Source: CAVVSD01 sp963757125
GTDB lineage: Bacteria; Actinomycetota; Thermoleophilia; Solirubrobacterales; Solirubrobacteraceae
Direction: 5' to 3'
DNA length: 64,000 nt
Assembly: GCA_963757125.1 (NCBI GenBank)
Contig: CAVWQP010000009.1
Span: 248,001-312,000 of the forward strand
Shown: piece after piece, positions 44,638-53,541 of the stretch
Layout: each line of letters opens with the position of its first letter
How positions within the stretch are numbered: the first letter of the stretch is position 1
The notes under the pieces: generated by a model
Seen by the model: the letters and a program-made list of their open reading frames with translations, nothing else
Database searches by the model: none
Told to the model about the DNA's origin: nothing
Translations under genes and position numbers: made by a program

Positions 44638-46357
44638 ATGCCTGAGTTGGTAGGAGTGCTCGCCAAGCGCGGGCGCTTCCTCGTCGCCGAGTCGCTCTTC
44701 GAGCGCGGGCAGAAGCTGGTCGTGGACCGTGACTCGCGCGCCCGCGTCGGCGACCTCGTCGTCGTGCGCACGAAGGGTCAGGGTCGCGGGCACGCGAAGA
44801 TCGTCCGCAAGCTCGGGCGCCCGGACAACGCGGGCGACGTCCTCGAGGCGCTCATGCTCGACCGCGGACTGCGTCGGCGCTTCGACCGCTCGGTGGACCT
44901 CGAGGCCCAACGGGCGCGCGACGACGTGCCGCGCGGGGCGGAGTCTGGGCGCAGCGACCTGCGCGAGCTGGCGACGTTCACCATCGACCCGGTCACCGCC
45001 CAGGACTTCGACGACGCCATCAGCGCGCAGCGCCGCGACGACGGGACGATCCGCGTCTGGGTGCACATCGCCGACGTCAGCGCGTTCGTCGCGCCGGGCG
45101 GCGCCGTCGACCGCGAGGCCGCTCGGCGCAGCACGAGCGTCTACGTCCCGGGGCGCGTCGAGCCGATGCTCCCCGAGGCCCTGTCCAACGACGCCTGCTC
45201 GCTGCGCCCGTACGCCGACCGGCTCGCGGTGACCGTCCGGATGGACGTCTCGGAGGACGGAACGGTTCGGCGGGTCTCGTTCACCCGGTCGATGATCCGC
45301 TCGGACGAGCGGCTGGACTATCCGCGCGTCGATCGCATCTTCGCCGGCGCGGAGGGCGCCGCCGAGCCCTGGGCGGAGCCGCTGCAGGCCGCCCGCGACG
45401 CCGCACGGTCGCTCGCCAAGCGCCGCGACCGGGGCAGCGCGCTGGAGATCGAGAACCCCGAGCCGGAGTTCGCGTTCGACCGCAAGGGCCAGGTCGCGTC
45501 GATGGCGCCCAGCGTCCAGACGGAGTCCCACCGACTCATCGAGCACCTCATGATCGCGGCGAACGAGCAGGTCGCCCGGCATCTCGAGCAGGCGTCCGTC
45601 CCCACGCTGTACCGCGTCCACGAGCCGCCCGAGCCGGAGGCGGCGCGCCGGCTCGTCGCGCAGCTCGCGACGCTCGGCGTCGCCACGCCGCCGGTCCCCG
45701 ACCACCTGTCGGGGGCGGAGGCGGCCGAGCTGATCGCGGAGTGCTCCCGCGCGGTCGACGCGCACGTCCGCCGCCGCGACGGCCGGGGGCGCATGGGGCT
45801 GACGTTCCTCGTGCTGCGGGCCCTCAAGCAGGCCCACTACGCGCCGCGCAACCTCGGCCACGCCGGCCTCGGCCTGTCGCACTACTGCCACTTCACGTCG
45901 CCGATCCGCCGCTACCCGGACCTCGTCTGCCACCGCGCCCTGCTGTCGTCGGTGGGCGCGGGGGAGGAGCCGCCGGACCGCGCGCGCGTGGCCGACCTCG
46001 CGACGTGGACGTCGACCCGCGAGCGCGACGCGATGACGATCGAGCGCGACGCCGACCGGGTCGCGCGCTGCTTCCTGCTCGAGCGCGAGCTCGGGACAGG
46101 CCGGCCTCGACGCGCGGTTCGCGGGCGAGGTCACGGGCGTGATCGGCGCGGGGGCGTTCGTGCGCTTCGGCGAGGGGCACGAGGGGCTGCTGCCGGTCCG
46201 CCGCCTGCGCGGCGACTGGTGGGAGCTCAACGAGGAGGGCACGATCCTCCACGGGTCCCGCAGCGGGGAGCGGATCCGGCTGGGCGACCCGATCGACGTG
46301 CGCGTGGAGCGCATCGAGGCGCCCCGCGGCCGCGTCGATCTGTTGCCCGTGGACTAG
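44638..46357 (+). CDS. rnr: RNase R-type exoribonuclease (RNB), apparent frameshift near 46103
   Basis: This 3'-5' exoribonuclease degrades structured RNA and acts with SmpB-tmRNA in bacteria that have both. The catalytic RNB signature with the Asp cluster is in FTIDPVTAQDFDDAISAQ, and the C-terminal HYCHFTSPIRRYPDLVCHRAL is characteristic. The frame is continuous to ERELG; the sequence then continues one base out of phase as QAGLDARFAGEVTGVIG, entering the S1 RNA-binding domain. An extra A in GGGACAGG would explain it. The N-terminal cold-shock region is short. ATG starts directly after the S41 stop, and smpB follows 9 bp later. Confidence 0.85.
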
Positions 46358-46366
46358 CCTGGATCC

Positions 46367-46849
46367 GTGGCCAAGAAGAGCGGAAAGCGGAAGGTGTCGC
46401 CGGGCGACGTCGCGTCGAACCGGCAGGCGAGCTATCGCTTCGAGTTCCTCGACAAGCTCGAGACCGGCATGGTGCTCCAGGGGACCGAGGTGAAGGCGCT
46501 GCGCGACGGCGGCGCCCAGCTCAAGGACGGCTACGTCCTGATCCGCGACGGCGAGCTGTGGCTGCACAACGTCCACATCCCGCCGTATCCGCCCGCCGCC
46601 CGCGACAACCACGAGCCCGAGCGCGACCGCAAGCTCCTCGCCCACCGCAAGGAGATCGAGAGGCTCGTCGGCCGCGTGCACGAGCGCGGCCTGACGCTCG
46701 TCCCCACGCGCATCTACTTCCGCGACGGTCGCGCGAAGGCCGAGATCGCGCTGGCCCGGGGCAAGGACCAGTTCGACAAGCGCGAGGTCATCAGGGAGCG
46801 CGAGTCCAAGCGCGACATGCAGCGCGCGCTCCGCGAGGCGAATCGCTAG
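46367..46849 (+). CDS. smpB: SsrA-binding protein SmpB
   Basis: SmpB binds tmRNA and brings it to stalled ribosomes for trans-translation. The 160-residue protein has VASNRQASYRFEFLDKLETGMVLQGTEVKALRDGGAQLKDGY (the oligonucleotide-binding domain, residues about 13-55), HNVHIPPYPPA, and the basic C-terminal tail KRDMQRALREANR that reads the empty mRNA channel. Start is GTG. The partner tmRNA gene lies 7.7 kb downstream. Confidence 0.96.
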   Translation: MAKKSGKRKVSPGDVASNRQASYRFEFLDKLETGMVLQGTEVKALRDGGAQLKDGYVLIRDGELWLHNVHIPPYPPAARDNHEPERDRKLLAHRKEIERLVGRVHERGLTLVPTRIYFRDGRAKAEIALARGKDQFDKREVIRERESKRDMQRALREANR

Positions 46850-46860
46850 CTCCGCCGGGA

Positions 46861-47118
46861 AGGATCGCCGTAGTAAAGAGCACGTCCGCCGACGCCGCCT
46901 CGTCCGTGAACGTCACGCTGTCGGACTTCAAGATCAAGGCGTCGCCCAGCAGCACCGCGCACGGCCGCGTCACCTTCAAGGTGCGCAACTCGGCCGACAT
47001 GGACAGAGGGAAGAGCAAGAGCCTCACGCTGAACCTGTCGGCGGGCGACTACGTCCTGATCTGCAACATCGGCCAGCACTACCGGGCCGGCATGCGGACG
47101 AACTTCACCGTCCGCTAG
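46861..47118 (+). pseudogene. Remnant of a cupredoxin-type copper protein
   Basis: The frame SVNVTLSDFKIKASPSS ... GRVTFKVRNS ... KSLTLNLSAGDYVLICNIGQHYRAGM carries the last part of a plastocyanin-like domain, with the Cys, His and Met copper ligands in CNIGQHYRAGM. Upstream there is no signal peptide and no good start codon. The segment between NS and KSKSLTL, where the first His ligand and about 40 residues should be, is missing. A GTG at 46906 could start a 70-residue peptide, but it could not form a complete copper site. It appears to be a degraded gene. Confidence 0.65.
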
Positions 47119-47121
47119 ACG

Positions 47122-47985
47122 CTAGACGTCGCTGAAGGTCCTCTCGATGTGCGAGAGGTCCATCCCCAGCACGCAGACGGCGATGAGCCCGAGGTACACG
47201 GCGAGCACCAGCAGCCGCGTCCTCGGGCTCACGCGGTAGTAGGAGCGCTGCTCGTCGCCGCCCTCCTTCAGCGTCTTCCAGCGTCGGAACGTGTCCCACA
47301 CGCCGACGATGACGATGAGGATGATGATCGGGTTCGGGAAGGCGAACGCGAACCCGACGGCCAGGAACAGGCCGACGAACCACATCCACGGCGACATGGC
47401 CGCCATCGCCCGTCCGCCGTCGAGCGGCGTGAGCGGGATGAGGTTGAAGAGGTTGAGGAAGAACCCGGTGAACGCGAGCGCCCGCAGGAACTCCGAGTCC
47501 AGCGACTCGCCGGCGGCGAACACCGCGACCGCCCCGAGCGTGCCGAGCACCGGCCCCGCGAGCCCGACGCGGGCCTCCGCCGCGGCGTCGTCGCCGAGGG
47601 ACTTGGCGGCCACGACGGCGCCCAGGAACGGGATGAACATCGGCGCGCTCGCCTCGACGCCCTCGCGGCGGAGCTGGATGACGTGCCCCATCTCGTGGAC
47701 GAGCAGCAGGAGCACGAAGCCGACCGCGAACGTCCAGCCCCAGATGAGGCTGTAGGCCGCGACCGACACGAGCATCGACCCGGACGTCGTGAGGAACTTC
47801 GCCTTGCCGGCGAACAGCAGCGCGAACTTGCCGTACTTGACCAGCAGCCCGAAGCCGACGATGAGCGGCCCGAACAGACGCCGCCAGCCACGCTGCGGCT
47901 CCGGGGCCGGATCGGGCAGCCGCGGCGCCGGCTCGGGTGCGGTCGCACCCGGCGGCAGCCACGTCGTGTGGGACCCGTCGGACAT
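47122..47985 (-). CDS. M50-family membrane metalloprotease (site-2 protease-like)
   Basis: This 287-residue integral membrane protein has the zinc motif HEMGH in LLVHEMGHVIQLRREGVEA, and the third ligand in NLIPLTPLDGGRAM, both placed in helices. PMFIPFLGAVVAAKSLGDD lies between, as in short bacterial M50 proteins without a PDZ domain. A proline-rich cytosolic N-terminus of about 35 residues precedes the first helix. It probably cuts a membrane-bound regulator, but no candidate anti-sigma factor is nearby. Confidence 0.88.
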   Translation of the reverse strand: MSDGSHTTWLPPGATAPEPAPRLPDPAPEPQRGWRRLFGPLIVGFGLLVKYGKFALLFAGKAKFLTTSGSMLVSVAAYSLIWGWTFAVGFVLLLLVHEMGHVIQLRREGVEASAPMFIPFLGAVVAAKSLGDDAAAEARVGLAGPVLGTLGAVAVFAAGESLDSEFLRALAFTGFFLNLFNLIPLTPLDGGRAMAAMSPWMWFVGLFLAVGFAFAFPNPIIILIVIVGVWDTFRRWKTLKEGGDEQRSYYRVSPRTRLLVLAVYLGLIAVCVLGMDLSHIERTFSDV

Positions 47986-48004
47986 ACCCCTCAGGGTAGG
48001 CCCG

Positions 48005-49171
48005 CTACATCAACGCGCGCTCACCCGTCAACGCTTCTCCGAGGATGAGGGTGTGGATCTCGGTGGTGCCCTCGTAGGTGAGGACGGATTCGAGGTTGTT
48101 GGCGTGGCGCATGACGGGATATTCCGTCGTGATGCCGTTGGCGCCGAGGATGGTGCGCGCCTCACGCGCGACGTCCAGCGCGATGCGCACGTTGTTGAGC
48201 TTGCCGATGCTGACGTGGTTGGGGTGCAGGGCCCCTGTCTCCTTGAGCACCGCGATGCGCCAGGCCAGCAGCTGGGCCTTCTGCAGCTCGAGCATCATGT
48301 CCACGAGCTTGCGCTGGGTGAGCTGGAAGGCGGCGATCGGCTTGCCGTACTGCACGCGGGTCTTCGCGTACTCGAGCGCGGCGAGGTAGCACGCGGTCCC
48401 GGCGCCCACGGCGCCCCAGCAGATGCCGTAGCGCGCCTCGCTCAGGCAGGACAGCGGGCCGCGCATCCCGGTGACGCCGGGCAGCGCCGCGCTGTCCGGG
48501 AGGCGCACGTCCTCCAGGATCAGCTCGGACGTGATCGACGCGCGCAGCGACAGCTTGCGGTGGATGTCGCGGGTGGTGAACCCCGGCGTGTCGGTCGGGA
48601 CGACGAAGCCGCGGACGCCGTCGTCGGTCTGCGCCCACACGACCGCGACGTCGGCGATCCCGCCGTTGGTGATCCACATCTTCGTGCCGTTGAGGAGCCA
48701 GTCATCGCCGTCGCGGCGCGCACGCGTGCGCATGTTCACCGGATCGGACCCGAAGTCGGGCTCGGTCAGGCCGAAGCACCCCACCGCCTCGCCGGCGGCC
48801 ATGCGCGGCAGCCACTCCTGCTTCTGCTCCTCGCTGCCGTACTTCCAGATCGGGAACATCGCCAGCGAGCCCTGCACCGACACCAGCGAGCGCAACCCGC
48901 TGTCGCCGGCCTCCAGCTCACGGCACGCCACGCCGTAGGCGGTCGCGCTCGCTCCGGCGCACCCGTAGCCCTCCAGGTGCATGCCGAAGAGCCCGAGCTC
49001 GCCGACCTCGCCGACGAGCTCGCGGGGCAGGATCCCCTCCTCGAACCACTCCCCGACGTCGGGCAGGATCCGCTCGCCCACCCAACGGCGGACGGTGTCG
49101 CGGATCATCAGCTCCTCGTCGCCCAGCAGCGAGTCGAGGTCGAGCGGGTCGGCCGGCCGCAGCGGCGCCAT
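48005..49171 (-). CDS. Acyl-CoA dehydrogenase, glutaryl-CoA dehydrogenase-like
   Basis: This 388-residue flavoprotein has GCFGLTEPDFGSDPVNMRTRARR, KMWITNGGIADVAVVWAQ and the catalytic Glu region HANNLESVLTYEGTTEIHTLILGEALTG. The stretch GVACRELEAGDSGLRSLVSVQGSLAMFPIWKYG is characteristic of glutaryl-CoA dehydrogenases, which oxidise and decarboxylate glutaryl-CoA from lysine and tryptophan breakdown. Its ATG overlaps the stop of the oligopeptidase gene by one base. Specificity among short-chain acyl-CoA dehydrogenases remains open. Confidence 0.87.
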   Translation of the reverse strand: MAPLRPADPLDLDSLLGDEELMIRDTVRRWVGERILPDVGEWFEEGILPRELVGEVGELGLFGMHLEGYGCAGASATAYGVACRELEAGDSGLRSLVSVQGSLAMFPIWKYGSEEQKQEWLPRMAAGEAVGCFGLTEPDFGSDPVNMRTRARRDGDDWLLNGTKMWITNGGIADVAVVWAQTDDGVRGFVVPTDTPGFTTRDIHRKLSLRASITSELILEDVRLPDSAALPGVTGMRGPLSCLSEARYGICWGAVGAGTACYLAALEYAKTRVQYGKPIAAFQLTQRKLVDMMLELQKAQLLAWRIAVLKETGALHPNHVSIGKLNNVRIALDVAREARTILGANGITTEYPVMRHANNLESVLTYEGTTEIHTLILGEALTGERALM

Positions 49172-50961
49172 CAGAAGAGCTCCGGCCGTGCTTCGCGGGC
49201 GGCCGCTTCGGCCTCTTCGAGCTGACGCTCGACGAGATCCAGGCCCTTGTCCCAGAATCCGGGATCGGCGAGGTCGATGCCCACGATGGCGCCCAGATCC
49301 TCCGGCGACCTGGATCCGCCGGCGCTCAGCAGCTCGATGTAACGCGGCACGAACGACGGGCCCTCCTCGAGGTAGCGCTGGTAGACCGACAACGCGAGCA
49401 GCTGGCCGTAGGCGTACGCGTAGACGTACCCGGGCGTCCCGATGAAGTGGGGGACGTACGACCACCACGACCTGTAGCCCTCGGTGATCTCCACCGCGTC
49501 GCCGAGGAGCTCGGACTGCGACTGCTCCCACAGCGCGCCGATGTGCTCGACCGACAGCTCGCCCTCCTCGCGCCGGGCGGTGTGGACGAGGTCCTCGAAC
49601 CCGTTCATCGCGGTCTGGCGGAAGACGGTCGCGATCGACCCCTCGATCGACTCGGCCAGCAGCGCGAGCCTGGAGTCCGGCGTCGAGGCCTGGGCCAGCA
49701 GCCGGCGGAACACGAGCTCCTCGCCGAAGACCGACGCCGTCTCCGCGAGCGTCAGCGGCGTGTGCTGCTCGAGGATGCCGCGCGGGCGTGCGAGGGACGC
49801 GTGCACGCCGTGGCCGAGCTCGTGGGCGAGCGTGAGGACGTCGCGGCGGCGCGACGTGTAGTTCAGGAGCACGTACGGATGCTCGCTCGGCACCGCGTAG
49901 GCGCAGAACGCGCCGCCGCGCTTGCCCGGCCGCACCGGCGCGTCGATGAAGTTGCCGGTGAAGAACGAGCGCGCGGCGTCGCCCAGGTCGGAGGAGAAGT
50001 CGTCGTAGGAGTCCAGGACGAGCTCGCGCGCGTCGTCCCACTCGACGGTCTCCTCGTCGGCGCTGACCGCGGCCATCCGGTCGTAGTCCTTGAGGCGCTC
50101 GACGCCCAGCAGCCGCGCCTTCAGGCGGTACCAGCGGCGCGTGACCTCGTAGCGGTTGCGCACGGCCTCGACGAGGGCGGCGACCGACTCGTCGCTGGCC
50201 TCGTTGGCGAGGTTGCGCGACGCGAGCCAGCCGGAGTAGTGGCGCAGCCGGTCGTCGGTGGCCTTGTCGGCCAGGAGCGTGTTGAAGATGTACGCCCGCG
50301 TGCGCAGCCCCGGCTGGAGCGAGGCGGTGACGCCCTCGGCGGCGATGCGCCGCACCTCCGCGTCGGGGGAGAGCAGCCGCGACAGCGCGACGTCCAGCGC
50401 GACCGGCGCCTCCTCGTCGGGCAGGTCGACCTCGAGCGCGGAGACCTGCTCGGAGAACAGCCGCGACCAGGCGCTCGAGCCGGTGACGCCCTTCTCCGTG
50501 AGGATCTTCTCCTCGGGCTCGCTGAGCAGGTGGGGGCGGTAGCGCCGGGCGGCGCGCAGGTAGTGGCGCGACGTCTCCAGCCCGTCGCTCGCGAGGAGCT
50601 CGTCGGCCTTCTCGTCGGGGATCGCGGCCCACTCGAGCTCGAAGAACACGAGCTGCGTCTCCAGACGCGCGCCGCGCTCCTGCATCCGCTGGATCAGCGC
50701 GCCGTTGGCGGGGTCCTGCGTGTCGACGGAGAAGCGCAGCGCGGCGAAGTTGCCGGCGCGCCCGGCGAGATCGGAGATCGCCTGCAGCTCGGCGACGGCC
50801 TCGGCGAACCCGGGGCCGTCGAGCTCGGCGACGCGGCCCGCGTAGCGCTCGGCGAAGATGGCGGTGCGCTCGGAGGCCTCCTCCAGGAGGCGGTCGGCGC
50901 CGGCCTCGCCCTCGCCGGCGACGAGCGGCTCGAGGTCCCATGCGACGTCGGTGACGGACAT
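49171..50961 (-). CDS. pepF: Oligoendopeptidase F-type M3B metallopeptidase
   Basis: This 596-residue cytosolic peptidase carries the zinc motif in LAHELGHGVHASLA, with the third ligand region in LAETASVFGEELVF. The N-terminal helical region (WDLEPLVAGEGEAGADRLLEEA) and the C-terminal GTPGYVYAYAYGQLLALSVY are also standard for PepF. It degrades peptides of about 7-17 residues in related bacteria. The start at 50961 is the only sensible ATG before the conserved WDL motif. It diverges from the MetE-like gene. Confidence 0.9.
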   Translation of the reverse strand: MSVTDVAWDLEPLVAGEGEAGADRLLEEASERTAIFAERYAGRVAELDGPGFAEAVAELQAISDLAGRAGNFAALRFSVDTQDPANGALIQRMQERGARLETQLVFFELEWAAIPDEKADELLASDGLETSRHYLRAARRYRPHLLSEPEEKILTEKGVTGSSAWSRLFSEQVSALEVDLPDEEAPVALDVALSRLLSPDAEVRRIAAEGVTASLQPGLRTRAYIFNTLLADKATDDRLRHYSGWLASRNLANEASDESVAALVEAVRNRYEVTRRWYRLKARLLGVERLKDYDRMAAVSADEETVEWDDARELVLDSYDDFSSDLGDAARSFFTGNFIDAPVRPGKRGGAFCAYAVPSEHPYVLLNYTSRRRDVLTLAHELGHGVHASLARPRGILEQHTPLTLAETASVFGEELVFRRLLAQASTPDSRLALLAESIEGSIATVFRQTAMNGFEDLVHTARREEGELSVEHIGALWEQSQSELLGDAVEITEGYRSWWSYVPHFIGTPGYVYAYAYGQLLALSVYQRYLEEGPSFVPRYIELLSAGGSRSPEDLGAIVGIDLADPGFWDKGLDLVERQLEEAEAAAREARPELF

Positions 50962-51088
50962 CCCGCGCACGATATCCGCCGGCCGGCGACGGTCGGGAAG
51001 GCACGGGCAAGTGGCACGGCACACACGGGCAAGTCGCCGCCGTGCGGCGCCCCTAGGGTCGCTCGGCCGACGCGAGTGAGGAGAGGCG

Positions 51089-52207
51089 ATGCCGGTTGAG
51101 ACGGTGACGTACCGCGCCGAGGTGGTGGGGTCGATGCTGCGACCCGAGTACCTCAAGCAGGCGCGCGACGAGCATGCGTCCGGGGCGCTGGACGCCCGGG
51201 AGTTCAAGCGCATCGAGGACCGAGCGGTCGACGAGGCCATCGCGGTGCAGGAGGAGTCCGGCGTCGACGTCGTCAGCGACGGCGAGCTGCGCCGCTTCGG
51301 CTTCATCGGGTCGCTCATCGAGATCGTCGACGGCATCGGCCCCGCCGCCGGGGCCCTGACCGAGTGGCACCGCGACTCCGGCGAGACGGAGGACTACCAG
51401 GCCGAGTTCGCCGTCCTGGATCGCCTGCGGCGGGTCCGCTCGTTGGCCGTCGAGGAGTACGTGTACGCCCGGTCGCGGACCGACCTGCCGGTCAAGATCA
51501 CGCTGCCGAGCCCGCTCATGCTCGGCTACTTCTGGTCGCCGGAGCACACGGCCAAGGTGTACGACGACGTGTTCGCGCTCATCGAGGACGGCGCGCGCAT
51601 CCTGCGCGAGGAGATCGCCGAGCTGGTCCGGCTCGGGTGTCCCTACATCCAGATCGACGCGCCAGAGCTCGCCGTCTGGGACACGGGCGAGGAGTACGCG
51701 GCGCGCTTCGCGGAGCTCAGCGGCCTGCCGGTGGGGGAGATGGTGCGCCGCTCGCCGCAGATCCTGGACGCGCTCGTGGAGGGCTTCCCGGACACCACGT
51801 TCGGCCTGCACCTGTGCCGCGGCAACAACGAGGGCCGCTGGCAGGCGGCCGGCGGCTACGAGCGCCTGGCCAAGGACGTCTTCGAGGGCACGCGCAACTA
51901 CGACGCCTTCCTGCTCGAGTACGACGACGAGCGGGCAGGGTCCTTCGAGGCGCTCGCCGACCTGCCGCAGGACAAGACGGTCGTCCTCGGTCTCGTGACG
52001 ACGAAGGCGTCCAGGATGGAGACCGCCGAGGAGATCCGCGGCCGCATCGAGGCCGCCGCGGAGCACTTCCCGCTCGACCGCCTCGCGCTGTCCACCCAAT
52101 GCGGCTTCGCGTCGATGGCGCCCGGCAACCCGGCGATGAACGCCGACCTGCAGCTGGCCAAGTTGCGACTCGTCACGCAAGTGGCGCGCGACGTCTGGGG
52201 AGGGTGA
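51089..52207 (+). CDS. MetE C-terminal-domain-like protein (cobalamin-independent methyltransferase family)
   Basis: This 372-residue protein corresponds to the catalytic barrel of cobalamin-independent methionine synthase. EVVGSMLRPEYLKQAR and VVSDGELRRFGFIG open it, and the zinc ligands are in LHLCRGNN (His, Cys) and STQCGFAS (Cys). CPYIQIDAPELAVWD lines the substrate site. Full-length MetE is twice this size, so this may be a core-type methyltransferase that uses another methyl donor, or a related thiol-metabolising enzyme. A GAGGAGAGG ribosome site precedes the ATG. It is 2 bp from the next gene and probably in one operon with it. Confidence 0.78.
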   Translation: MPVETVTYRAEVVGSMLRPEYLKQARDEHASGALDAREFKRIEDRAVDEAIAVQEESGVDVVSDGELRRFGFIGSLIEIVDGIGPAAGALTEWHRDSGETEDYQAEFAVLDRLRRVRSLAVEEYVYARSRTDLPVKITLPSPLMLGYFWSPEHTAKVYDDVFALIEDGARILREEIAELVRLGCPYIQIDAPELAVWDTGEEYAARFAELSGLPVGEMVRRSPQILDALVEGFPDTTFGLHLCRGNNEGRWQAAGGYERLAKDVFEGTRNYDAFLLEYDDERAGSFEALADLPQDKTVVLGLVTTKASRMETAEEIRGRIEAAAEHFPLDRLALSTQCGFASMAPGNPAMNADLQLAKLRLVTQVARDVWGG

Positions 52208-52209
52208 CG

Positions 52210-53541
52210 ATGTTCCGGATCGTGGGCCGCAGAACCGCGGCCGCGCTGGTGATGAGTGGCCTGCTCGCGCTCGGGGCCGCGGCGTGCGGCGACGACGACT
52301 CCGACGGCGGCTCGTCGTCGTCGGGCGGAGGGTCGACGGGCGAGGCCGCGCCGGCCGACAGCGGTGCGAAGGCGGGCGATACGACGCAGGGCGCCGGGGT
52401 CGTCGACTTCGGGAAGTACGTCGGCGGCACGGCCGGCGCGGCGGACACGAGCAAGTCCCCGATCGTCATCGGCTGGGTCAACCAGCAGGGCGGCCCCGCG
52501 GATGTCGGCCCCGGCGCCACGAAGGGCGCCGAGATGGCCGTGAAGTACGTGAACGAGGAGCTCGGCGGCGTCGAGGGTCACCCGATCAAGCTGCAGACCT
52601 GCTTCACGTCGACGTCCGAGGAGCAGGGACAGACCTGCGGTCAGAAGATGGCCAACGACAAGGACATTTCAGTCGTGAACGTCGGCGCGGTCGCCATCGG
52701 CGCGCAGTCGCTGGACTCGACCGTCAGCACGTCCAAGCCGATGGTCTACGGCGTCGCCATCGGCGCCTCCAACGCGAAGAACAAGACCGGGTTCGCGCTC
52801 TTCGGCAACGGCGTATCGGTGTCGGCGCCGTTCGGGACGTTCGTCAGCCAGGTGCTCAAGGCGAAGTCGACCGCCGTCGTCTGGCCCGAGCTTCCCGGGA
52901 TCAACGAGTCCTCGCAGGCGATCGTCGCGAGCTCCAAGGCCGCCGGCCTCGAAGTCAAGCAGGTGAGCTGGAACCCGAACGCGACCGATCTCGTGGGGCC
53001 GCTCACCGCGGCTGGCGCGCAGACGGCCGACGTCATCCAGGCCAACACGGACCCGAAGGGCTGCGTGAACCTGGCCAAGGCGCTCGCGAGCCTGAAGATC
53101 GACACGCCGGTGGTGTCCGAGCCGCTGTGCCTGAACCCGGACGTCGCCAAGGCGCTGGGCGACACGCCGAAGTGGACCTACGGCATCGCGTCCTCGCTCG
53201 CGACGGACACGACCGACCCGGCCGTCGCTGCCTACCTGAAGGTGGCGGAGAAGTACGGGCTGGGGACCGCGAGCGGCGACAACTGGATCCCGGTCGCCTT
53301 CGCGCAGATCATGACCACGGTCCAGTGGATGAACAAGATCGGGGCGGACGCGATCACGCCTGACGCCTTGATCGAGCAGGGCAGGGCGTTCAAGGGGCCG
53401 CTGCTCTGGGGACCGCCGACGATCCAGTGCGGCAAGTACCCGGACATGCCGGCCGTCTGCAACGACCAGACGAAGTTCTACAACTACGAGGGCAAGGGCA
53501 AGCTGACCGTCGCCAGCGGCTGGCTCGGACCGCCGTCGTGA
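52210..53541 (+). CDS. ABC transporter substrate-binding lipoprotein (branched-chain amino acid type)
   Basis: This 443-residue protein has a lipoprotein signal sequence (LLALGAAACGDDD, lipidated Cys about residue 26), a Ser/Gly linker, and a periplasmic-binding-protein type I domain from about residue 85 (PIVIGWVNQQGGPADVGPGATKGAEMAVKYVNEELGG). It is similar to LivJ-like receptors. No permease or ATPase genes follow, so it either serves transporters encoded elsewhere or is an orphan receptor. The gene abuts the MetE-like gene, suggesting a sulfur- or methyl-compound ligand, which is only inference. Confidence 0.83.
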   Translation: MFRIVGRRTAAALVMSGLLALGAAACGDDDSDGGSSSSGGGSTGEAAPADSGAKAGDTTQGAGVVDFGKYVGGTAGAADTSKSPIVIGWVNQQGGPADVGPGATKGAEMAVKYVNEELGGVEGHPIKLQTCFTSTSEEQGQTCGQKMANDKDISVVNVGAVAIGAQSLDSTVSTSKPMVYGVAIGASNAKNKTGFALFGNGVSVSAPFGTFVSQVLKAKSTAVVWPELPGINESSQAIVASSKAAGLEVKQVSWNPNATDLVGPLTAAGAQTADVIQANTDPKGCVNLAKALASLKIDTPVVSEPLCLNPDVAKALGDTPKWTYGIASSLATDTTDPAVAAYLKVAEKYGLGTASGDNWIPVAFAQIMTTVQWMNKIGADAITPDALIEQGRAFKGPLLWGPPTIQCGKYPDMPAVCNDQTKFYNYEGKGKLTVASGWLGPPS

